Source of the DNA: Methanobrevibacter sp.
GTDB lineage: Archaea > Methanobacteriota > Methanobacteria > Methanobacteriales > Methanobacteriaceae
Length of the DNA stretch: 7,563 bases
Reading direction: 5' to 3'
NCBI GenBank assembly: GCA_017404125.1
Contig: JAFRCZ010000192.1
Span: 1 to 7,563, forward strand
A model generated the notes under the pieces. It worked only from the letters and a program-made list of their open reading frames with translations, did no database searches and was not told the origin of the DNA. Each line of letters begins with the position of its first letter. Positions within the stretch are counted from its first letter, which is position 1. A program made the translations under genes and the position numbers. This document shows positions 1 through 5,380 of this stretch, one piece after another.

Positions 1-1
1 T

Positions 2-38
2 AAAAAAAAATCAATATATTAAAAATAAATTAATATTG
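2..38 (-). terminator. Second weak hairpin followed by T9 downstream of the HD-RyR gene
   Basis: On the minus strand CAATATTAA (30-38) can pair with TTAATATATTG (12-22) with a two-base bulge, followed by nine T (2-10). The stem is all A/T except the terminal C-G pair, so the T tract is the more convincing part. Probably a back-up termination site. Confidence 0.3.
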
Positions 39-75
39 TAAATAAAAAAAGATATCAAAAAAGACTAATTTTCAA

Positions 76-113
76 ATAAAAAAAGAATAAAAGATTAAAA
101 ACTTAATCTTTTA
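76..113 (-). terminator. Hairpin plus T7 terminator over the HD-RyR stop codon
   Basis: TAAAAGATTAA (103-113, minus strand) and TTAATCTTTTA (88-98) form a perfect 11-bp stem with a GTTT loop. The TAA stop is inside the 5' arm. The minus strand then reads TTC and TTTTTTT (78-84), with further T tracts at 57-62 and 44-50. The layout is that of an intrinsic terminator. Confidence 0.6.
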
Positions 114-2487
114 CAATCTTCAAATCAACACCTTTACAGATTTTAGGCAAATCGGTGAATGTTTTTTTGTTTAATCTTTTATAATTTGGCTTAAGCTCAT
201 CCCAAGGTTTAAGTCTAGGATTTCTCATACCTTCCCTTTCTTCACCATAAACATAACCTTGGTTCAATCTTCTTAAATACCATGAATTATGTTCATTTTT
301 AGCCAAATAATCTATTTCCTTTTCATTAAACTTTGATATAGCCTCACCTGGAGCATTTATAGGAACAATCTTATAATCAAGTTGAGACAATAATTTGGAA
401 ATTAAATGGGTTTGTTTAAAATTGCTGTATTTTGTATCAAAAGGCAAATCTTCAAATTTCAAAACATCCTCATCTTGAGAGAATTCCCTATAATTCTCAT
501 GCATTTGGAATGAAAGCCTTCTTAGATTAGTATGCACAATCTTTAATGGATTGTTTTCAACTTCTTTTAAAATCAAAGGAATTTCTCTAATAGGCCTTCT
601 GTCCTTTTCTTTTGAATCCTCATTCAAATCATCATATGAGACTAGGTTTGCATGAACAAAAATGCCCTTTTCCTTATCCTCATACTTATTCTTTATATTG
701 CTTGTGAAACCTTCCTCGTTTGCCTTCATCAATTCATTGTATATATCTTCAGTGATTAAACCCTCATTTAAAGCATCATCAGGTGATATCCAACCAGTAT
801 TCATCTTTTCCTCACACCAGTCGTCATGCTCCACTATTGCCAAAATATTGACTTCATTTTCAGTGAGCTTATGTTCCGGTCTTGGATCTGACAATGGAAC
901 TATTTCACAGCCAATTAGATTTAATTTATGAGGATAGGATTTTGCTTGTCTGACACTGGATAGCTTTTTGCTTGCATCCATTTCATCATACAAGACTTCA
1001 GGATTTCCTTTAGCCACTTCAATTTCATTATATCTTTTATGGCTTGCACGAGCAATCTCCTCAATATTTCTCAATAATATCTTAGGTGCCTCATTTTCAA
1101 ACAATGGAATTTCATCCAATTGAACATTTACATCCAAATCAGTTTTAATATCCACATTCAGACCATTTTCAAAAATAGTTTCAATGTCTAAAAGCTTTTC
1201 AATCAAGCTTTCCTTATCTTCTGAAAAACCAAGCCCTAAAGAGCTATTTTTAAGAATATACTCTACATTCAATTTATCATTGCTTATGTCAATCTTTATA
1301 TCATTTACATGATTCTTTTTCTTATCTTTTATGCCAATAGGCCTTCGATTCCATTCCTGCAGTTCATCACACAATATCAGCATGAATGCCAATGGATTCT
1401 GGCTAGGTTTCAATGAATCTAAATTAAACTCATTGCTCTTGCTTTCATACCTATTCAATGTTCCCCTATAATAATTATGCAATAATATGGAAGTTGCACT
1501 GTTTCCAACAGGATAGAAGAAATAAGCATATTTTTCCTTTTCCTTATCACTATAATATTTTTGCATTAAAGCTGCATAGGAATTCATGACAAAAATAGAT
1601 GAGAAGTAACCATGGTCGATGAAACCATTTTCAGCCATATAATCAACAAAATTGCCTATATTGTCTATTAATTTCTTTAAATCCCCGCTTAATTTATCAA
1701 AGTGATCAAATGCATTGATATCATTATCTACAAACAAATCAGTAAATATCTGATGTGCCATTATATCTGTTGGCTTATATAAATCAATGAAATTGGTTTC
1801 AGGAAAATCATTTCGATAAATTTCAGGAAAATTAGGGTCTATTTTCACAATTGAATTCAATTCATTGAAATTCTTAAAGTTGATGGCTGTATTTACTTTA
1901 TATTTGCTTGAAATGGATTGGCTACCATCATTAACGAATTTAGCCAATTGCTTTCCAATAATCTCTACAGGGTACCCTATGTCATGGAAAAGAGAAGCGA
2001 TTCCCCAACGGTATAAGAACTCTTCCCTTGAAAGCTCACCATTAATCCTATAGTATTTTTTATACGGGCTTCTTAAAATGTAATCTTCAAATTCCTCTTG
2101 ATATTTGCTGTTTTGTGAATAAATAGCTAAACCTAAAACGAATACATTTACAGAATGGATAAAATGGTCCCTTTGCTTTTCAATCAAATCCCCAGTATTG
2201 TCCTCATAGTCTTTCATCATATTTACCAAATTCAATAATGTATTGGACTGACTTACTTGAGTGCTGGGATTATTCTTCTCTTCAGATTTATCTTCATCTG
2301 TAATTTGATAGATCATAAAGAAGTTTTCATAAATATCATAAGCAGTATATGTATTTTCAAAATCTAAAAAACGTATTACACTAGCATGCAAAAGGTCTTT
2401 GTAATTATGCCCATTGGTATAATCATCATATAATTCCAAATCATTGAAGAATTCATCAATATACTGTTTTAAGTTATTTTCAGCCAT
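103..2487 (-). CDS. HD-domain phosphohydrolase-like protein with two C-terminal RyR modules (794 aa)
   Basis: Seen: a soluble protein with no signal peptide or membrane segment. The N-terminal half carries an HD-superfamily metal site: RDHFIHS (His108, His111), LFHDIGYP (His168-Asp169), DHGYFSS (His292), LLHNYY (His337) and LILCDELQEW (Asp374). All expected ligands are present, so it is probably catalytic. The C-terminal half is a tandem duplication. Unit 1 (about 474-651) has ASHKRY, IGCEIVPL and VEHDDWCEEKMNTGW, then a VHANLVSYDDL segment. Unit 2 (about 654-790) has QMHENY, DYKIVPI and NEHNSWYLRRLNQGYVYG. The EHxxW...GW/GY signature is that of prokaryotic RyR domains. Known: HD enzymes usually cleave phosphoester bonds of nucleotides, and prokaryotic RyR domains have been proposed as nucleotide-type ligand sensors. 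Inferred: a hydrolase controlled by a small ligand; the substrate is unknown. The start is supported by GGTGA four bases before the ATG. The gene is monocistronic, about 300 bp downstream of glmS. Confidence 0.9.
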   Translation of the reverse strand: MAENNLKQYIDEFFNDLELYDDYTNGHNYKDLLHASVIRFLDFENTYTAYDIYENFFMIYQITDEDKSEEKNNPSTQVSQSNTLLNLVNMMKDYEDNTGDLIEKQRDHFIHSVNVFVLGLAIYSQNSKYQEEFEDYILRSPYKKYYRINGELSREEFLYRWGIASLFHDIGYPVEIIGKQLAKFVNDGSQSISSKYKVNTAINFKNFNELNSIVKIDPNFPEIYRNDFPETNFIDLYKPTDIMAHQIFTDLFVDNDINAFDHFDKLSGDLKKLIDNIGNFVDYMAENGFIDHGYFSSIFVMNSYAALMQKYYSDKEKEKYAYFFYPVGNSATSILLHNYYRGTLNRYESKSNEFNLDSLKPSQNPLAFMLILCDELQEWNRRPIGIKDKKKNHVNDIKIDISNDKLNVEYILKNSSLGLGFSEDKESLIEKLLDIETIFENGLNVDIKTDLDVNVQLDEIPLFENEAPKILLRNIEEIARASHKRYNEIEVAKGNPEVLYDEMDASKKLSSVRQAKSYPHKLNLIGCEIVPLSDPRPEHKLTENEVNILAIVEHDDWCEEKMNTGWISPDDALNEGLITEDIYNELMKANEEGFTSNIKNKYEDKEKGIFVHANLVSYDDLNEDSKEKDRRPIREIPLILKEVENNPLKIVHTNLRRLSFQMHENYREFSQDEDVLKFEDLPFDTKYSNFKQTHLISKLLSQLDYKIVPINAPGEAISKFNEKEIDYLAKNEHNSWYLRRLNQGYVYGEEREGMRNPRLKPWDELKPNYKRLNKKTFTDLPKICKGVDLKIVKD

Positions 2488-2491
2488 TTTT

Positions 2492-2496
2492 TCACC
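2492..2496 (-). promoter_or_regulatory. Shine-Dalgarno GGTGA of the HD-RyR gene
   Basis: GGTGA lies four bases before the ATG at 2487 and matches the 3' half of the archaeal SD consensus. It supports the Met-Ala-Glu start. It is weaker than the sites of the other three genes. Confidence 0.6.
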
Positions 2497-2552
2497 ATAA
2501 CATAATTTTAGAATTAAAATTTATTTAAATAAGAACCGAATAATTTGTATAG

Positions 2553-2574
2553 TTATATTAATTTTTTAATATAA
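2553..2574. repeat. Perfect 9-bp inverted repeat at the HD-RyR predicted start site
   Basis: TTATATTAA (2553-2561), TTTT and TTAATATAA (2566-2574) form a perfect dyad. It overlaps the transcription start expected from the box A at 2592-2599, where many archaeal repressors bind. It is wholly A/T, so chance formation must be considered. Confidence 0.45.
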
Positions 2575-2591
2575 TCCTTTAAATAATTTTA

Positions 2592-2599
2592 TATATAAA
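2592..2599 (-). promoter_or_regulatory. Box A (TATA) of the HD-RyR gene
   Basis: The minus strand reads TTTATATA, an exact consensus-like box A. It predicts a start near 2570 and a leader of about 80 bases. A weaker alternative, TAATATAA, lies nearer the gene. The region is A+T-rich, so chance matches are possible. Confidence 0.5.
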
Positions 2600-2642
2600 A
2601 AAGTCTTTAAATGATTAAATTTTGTTTAATAAGAAATAACAC

Positions 2643-2671
2643 CATGAGAATAGTTAAATTACTATTTCATG
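2643..2671. repeat. 11-bp inverted repeat with one bulged base upstream of the HD-RyR promoter
   Basis: CATGAGAATAGT (2643-2654) and ACTATTTCATG (2661-2671) pair over 11 bp once G2648 is bulged, with a 6-base loop (TAAATT). It lies about 45 bp upstream of the HD-RyR box A, between that and the glmS T11 tract. It could be an upstream regulator site or an mRNA 3'-end structure for glmS readthrough. Confidence 0.5.
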
Positions 2672-2675
2672 ATTT

Positions 2676-2686
2676 AAAAAAAAAAA
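2676..2686 (-). terminator. T11 terminator of glmS
   Basis: Eleven T in a row on the minus strand, about 100 bases after the glmS stop, follow a segment with no further coding capacity. This is a typical archaeal oligo-T termination signal. A hairpin (2643-2671) lies just beyond it, on the wrong side for a hairpin-then-U terminator. Confidence 0.5.
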
Positions 2687-2785
2687 GTTTTTTAATTAAT
2701 TATATTGTGGAAAATATATTCTCTACCTCGAAAAATAGAATTCCTTGAAATATAGAATTTATCTTAGAAATTAGATTTTCCAAAA

Positions 2786-4567
2786 TTATACAGTAATTAC
2801 CTTTGCCAAATTTTCAGGCTTATCTGGATCGTGACCTTTTTCTAAAGTTACATAATAAGCGAGTAACTGTAGAGGAACTGTATAAACCAAAGGTGCAATA
2901 ATCTCATTAACTTCTGGATTAATAGTAAAAATGTCTTTTGATTTGCACTCTGCCTTATTGTCTCCTTCAGCACAGATTGATAAGATAATGGCTTTTCTTG
3001 ATTTGACTTCCTCCAAATTGGTCATGGTGTCATCATAATCAGTACCCGGTGGCAAAATTACAATAACCGGAACCCTATGGTTAATTAAAGCCAAAGGACC
3101 ATGCTTCAATTCACCAGATGCATAACCTTCTGCATGAATTAGAGAGATTTCCTTTAATTTCAATGCACCTTCCAATGCAACAGGATATGAAAATCCTCTT
3201 CCAAGATAAAACAAATCCTCTGCAAAACTGTATCTTTTAGATAAAACCTCTATCTCTTCTGATTTTTCCAAAACTTCCCTAATATAGTTTGGAACTTTGT
3301 CCAATTCTTTGATTAAATCATGATTCTTGGTTAAAAGTGCTGTAAACAAATAGATGGCAGTCAATTGGGCAATATAAGTTTTGGTTGCTGCCACTCCCTT
3401 TTCAGGACCAGCTTGAGTAACAATGGTATATTTGGCCTCTTCTGTCATTGCAGAACCTTCAGTATTGACGATTGCCAAAGTAGGGGAAGTTTCCTTTGCT
3501 ATTCTCAAGGCATTTATGCTGTCAAGGGTTTCACCTGATTGTGAAATGAAGACTACAAGAGTCTCTTCATCTAAAGTATCTGCACTGTATTTGAATTCTG
3601 AAGCTAGAACAACATCAGTCTTTATCTTTGCAAAGTGTTGAATCAAGTATTTTCCAGTTAAAGAGGCATGGTAAGAAGTTCCACATGCCACAAAGCAGAT
3701 ATTCTTTATATTTCCAAGGTCATCTATAATCTTTTGGATATTATCCCTTTCACCTAAAGTAAATTCCACTGCCTTATCCTGTTCCAGGATTTCCTTAATC
3801 ATATAATAAGGATGGTCTCCTTTGCTTGCCATTTGAGCAGTCCAAGGAATAACGCATATTTCCTTTTTGACTTCATTGTCATATTCATCATGAACTGTTA
3901 CTCCATTTTCATCCAAAATGATTATTTCCCCTTCAGATGGAAGAATGATATTTCTTGTATATTCAATTATAGCTGGAACATCTGAGGAAATGAAATATGC
4001 ATCATCGCTTATTCCGATTTTCAATGGAGATTGATGTCTTGTTGCAAGGATTTTATTGTTTTCATCCTTGGAAATAACTGCTATTGCATATGAGCCATCT
4101 AGTCTCTCAATGGTTTTTCTAAATGCATGTTCCAAATCCAATCCTTCATTAATGTATTTTCTGATTAAATGGGGAATGACTTCAGTGTCAGTTGTAGATT
4201 TAAACTTAAAGCCATCTGCTACAAGTTCCCCTTTTAGTTCATTATAGTTTTTAAGTGATCCATTGTGAACAACTGCAATTCCATTGCCCTCATCCAATTG
4301 GGGATGTGCATTCACCTTATTAGCAATACCTGTTGAAGGCCATCTAACATGTGCTATTCCAAAGTTTCCCGGCATATCTGCCAAATTAAGTTTTTCATCG
4401 ACTTCAGGTATTTTTCCTTTATCTTTTTTCACATAAATCTTTCCATCAATTGTAGCTATTCCAACTGAATCATATCCTCTATAATCAAGATTTTTAACAC
4501 ATTCTAATAATATGGGAGCTACATGCTTTTCCTTATCTTTAAGTATGCATCCTACGATTCCACACAT
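2786..4567 (-). CDS. glmS: Glutamine--fructose-6-phosphate aminotransferase (isomerizing), 593 aa
   Basis: Makes glucosamine-6-phosphate from fructose-6-phosphate and glutamine in the cytoplasm. This is the entry step to UDP-GlcNAc, needed in Methanobacteriales for pseudomurein and glycans. Residues 1-~220 are a class II glutamine amidotransferase: nucleophile Cys2 in MCGIVG, Arg75 in HVRWPSTG, NAHP (His88), VHNG (101-103) and TTDTEV (Asp127). Two SIS domains follow. SIS1 (~287-420) has CGTSYHA and SQSGETLDS. SIS2 (~455-590) has LGRGFSYPVALEGALKLKE and GELKHGPLAL. Lys470, Glu473, His489 and Lys589 match E. coli Lys485, Glu488, His504 and Lys603. An in-frame ATG 24 bases upstream exists, but the true start must put Cys next to Met, and AGGAG lies 8 bases before this ATG. 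Oddities: RWPSTG replaces the usual RWATHG, and the C-terminus reads PENLAKVITV rather than PRNLAKSVTVE. The length is near the usual ~600 residues. Confidence 0.97.
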   Translation of the reverse strand: MCGIVGCILKDKEKHVAPILLECVKNLDYRGYDSVGIATIDGKIYVKKDKGKIPEVDEKLNLADMPGNFGIAHVRWPSTGIANKVNAHPQLDEGNGIAVVHNGSLKNYNELKGELVADGFKFKSTTDTEVIPHLIRKYINEGLDLEHAFRKTIERLDGSYAIAVISKDENNKILATRHQSPLKIGISDDAYFISSDVPAIIEYTRNIILPSEGEIIILDENGVTVHDEYDNEVKKEICVIPWTAQMASKGDHPYYMIKEILEQDKAVEFTLGERDNIQKIIDDLGNIKNICFVACGTSYHASLTGKYLIQHFAKIKTDVVLASEFKYSADTLDEETLVVFISQSGETLDSINALRIAKETSPTLAIVNTEGSAMTEEAKYTIVTQAGPEKGVAATKTYIAQLTAIYLFTALLTKNHDLIKELDKVPNYIREVLEKSEEIEVLSKRYSFAEDLFYLGRGFSYPVALEGALKLKEISLIHAEGYASGELKHGPLALINHRVPVIVILPPGTDYDDTMTNLEEVKSRKAIILSICAEGDNKAECKSKDIFTINPEVNEIIAPLVYTVPLQLLAYYVTLEKGHDPDKPENLAKVITV

Positions 4568-4575
4568 TTTACCAT

Positions 4576-4580
4576 CTCCT
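4576..4580 (-). promoter_or_regulatory. Shine-Dalgarno AGGAG setting the glmS start
   Basis: AGGAG lies 8 bases before the ATG at 4567 and downstream of the ATG at 4589-4591. It therefore selects the start that yields Met-Cys, as class II amidotransferases require for the N-terminal nucleophile. Confidence 0.8.
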
Positions 4581-4647
4581 TTTAGAGGCATTTTAAGCTT
4601 TTAAAAAATAAGTTTCGGCTTTCTTAAGTTTTTAACATAAAATTAAA

Positions 4648-4678
4648 AGTTTTTGTTTTTAATAGTTTTTGTTTTTAA
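4648..4678. repeat. 15-bp tandem direct repeat at the predicted glmS transcription start
   Basis: AGTTTTTGTTTTTAA occurs perfectly at 4648-4662 and 4664-4678, a 16-bp period. A shortened echo (AGTTTTTAA) is at 4627-4635. It overlaps the predicted glmS transcription start and early leader. It may be a regulator site, or slippage in a low-complexity region. Confidence 0.55.
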
Positions 4679-4695
4679 AAATATTATTTTCATAT

Positions 4696-4703
4696 CTTAT
4701 AAA
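4696..4703 (-). promoter_or_regulatory. Box A (TATA) of glmS
   Basis: The minus strand reads TTTATAAG, preceded by CGAATAA, which is compatible with a BRE. The predicted start is near 4673, giving a leader of about 105 bases. A second candidate, TTTATATT, lies at 4724-4731; sequence alone cannot separate them. The A+T-rich leader shows no glmS ribozyme features. Confidence 0.45.
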
Positions 4704-4719
4704 TTATTCGTTTTATTAG

Positions 4720-4798
4720 TAAAAATATAAAAAATTTTAAAAAAATAGAATAAAAAGATAAGAATTAGAAAAAAATAAGGAATAAGAAAAGAAATAAT
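4720..4798 (-). terminator. T-rich terminator region of the 127-aa gene
   Basis: On the minus strand this is a pyrimidine-rich run with many T tracts (including TTTTTTTC, TTTTTAT and TTTTTTTAAAATTTTTT) about 90-165 bases after the stop codon. This fits archaeal termination, which needs oligo-T clusters and no GC hairpin. Confidence 0.5.
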
Positions 4799-4802
4799 CC
4801 TC

Positions 4803-4900
4803 TATGATAAAGACGTTCAAAGATATAAATCAAACGTATCATAAAGACTATCAAAAAATGAAAGCCCATCTATGAAAATCAACATCATAAAAGACTATCA
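4803..4900. repeat. Three degenerate 17-bp direct repeats after the 127-aa gene
   Basis: On the plus strand: TATGATAAAGACGTTCA (4803-4819), TATCATAAAGACTATCA (4837-4853) and ATCATAAAAGACTATCA (4884-4900). The last is the 3' end of the coding region, including the TGA stop. The copies outside the gene look like partial duplications of its terminus or repeated protein/RNA-binding sites. Confidence 0.6.
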
Positions 4901-5268
4901 TAAATTTTTCTTAATTCCTTAATAGATTTTTCAGATAATTCTTGATCTTGCTTGTTTTCGATAATTGCTAAGATCTTTTCTCTTTGAGCTTTTTTAGCTA
5001 AAGCAATCTTAGCTTGTTCAATTTCTTCTACTTTAATTTCGAAAATGTTCTTTACAATATTGATTTTGTTTTCAGTTTCTTTCTTTAACGGATTTTCATT
5101 TGCGTCTAATAACGAATCAGATTGCAAATCATTTTCAACTTTCTTTAAATCCCTATAGATTTGATCCAGGCCTTCCAAGTTAATGTCAAACAAGTCCTCA
5201 ACATTGATTAGGCCCTTATATTCAAATCTATATTTATTTTTTAATGCTTCAATCAAAATATTTTCCAT
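4885..5268 (-). CDS. Small helical protein of a phage/bacterial family of unknown function (127 aa)
   Basis: Function unknown. Seen: a charged, mostly helical protein with no membrane segment or Cys. The N-terminal block has YRFEYKG (13-19), then VEDLFDINLEGLDQIYRDL. A long Lys/Glu-rich helix (about 60-100), likely coiled coil, follows, then a C-terminal block beginning KAQREKILAIIENKQDQELS (93-112). The helix LEGLDQIYRDL near the start is echoed by SIKELRKIYDSL at the end, suggesting two related short helical elements. From memory, this layout (LRF..KG..VEDLWDLPL, then REKILxIIAxKQDxxLxxxSxEEL) is typical of small proteins in tailed phages and Firmicutes, often beside homologues of the upstream 670-residue protein; I could not verify this. 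The start at 5268 is preferred because AGGAG ends 6 bases before it, whereas the ATG at 5274 abuts the same AGGAG. The gene seems to have its own promoter about 100 bp after the large gene. Confidence 0.85.
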   Translation of the reverse strand: MENILIEALKNKYRFEYKGLINVEDLFDINLEGLDQIYRDLKKVENDLQSDSLLDANENPLKKETENKINIVKNIFEIKVEEIEQAKIALAKKAQREKILAIIENKQDQELSEKSIKELRKIYDSLL

Positions 5269-5274
5269 AATCAT

Positions 5275-5279
5275 CTCCT
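5275..5279 (-). promoter_or_regulatory. Shine-Dalgarno AGGAG deciding the start of the 127-aa gene
   Basis: The minus strand reads AGGAG, then ATGATT, then ATG. The first ATG (5274) abuts the site and overlaps its extended pairing region. The second (5268) is 6 bases away, the normal spacing, so translation should begin at MENIL. Confidence 0.7.
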
Positions 5280-5301
5280 CTTTTGATTATAATATAATAT
5301 T

Positions 5302-5310
5302 CATATAAAA
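5302..5310 (-). promoter_or_regulatory. Box A (TATA) of the 127-aa gene
   Basis: The minus strand reads TTTTATATG, about 38 bp before the ATG at 5268. This predicts a start near 5281 and a very short leader that still contains the AGGAG site. Its presence suggests the small gene can be transcribed independently of the large one. Confidence 0.45.
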
Positions 5311-5320
5311 ACAAAATTGA

Positions 5321-5380
5321 AAGAGAATGGGTTAATTGGTTGGAAAAATAGCTAATAGCTAAATGCCAACTTTAACCAAT
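5321..5380 (-). terminator. Imperfect hairpin over the stop codon of the 670-aa gene
   Basis: TTAACC (5372-5377) pairs with GGTTAA (5330-5335), and CCAAC (5366-5370) with GTTGG (5339-5343). The loop contains AATAGCT twice in tandem. The 5' arm includes the TAA stop (5372-5374). T-rich sequence (TTTCAATTTTGTTTTTATA, minus strand) follows, which suits termination before the next gene's promoter. Confidence 0.4.

Noticed and set aside
662..931. Plus-strand open frame of 89 codons, and similar plus-strand frames at 1865-2053, 3423-3641, 4056-4247, 6219-6440 and 7008-7217
   Set aside because: All lie antisense inside well-supported minus-strand genes. They are Ser/Phe/Leu-rich in the way expected of antisense translation, and none resembles a known protein.
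2521..2532. 12-bp palindrome TTATTTAAATAA in the HD-RyR leader
   Set aside because: It is purely A/T in a region of very low complexity, so chance occurrence is likely and it adds no positional argument.
4568..4591. Eight-residue N-terminal extension of GlmS from the ATG at 4591
   Set aside because: It would bury the catalytic Cys that must follow the initiator Met, and it contains the ribosome binding site.
4568..4700. glmS ribozyme/riboswitch in the glmS leader
   Set aside because: The leader is short and almost entirely A+T, with none of the conserved GC-containing core. That ribozyme class is known from Gram-positive bacteria.
4720..4860. Possible CRISPR-like spacing of the repeats after the 127-aa gene
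   Set aside because: There are only three degenerate 17-bp copies at unequal distances (34 and 47 bp), one of them coding; no cas genes are present.
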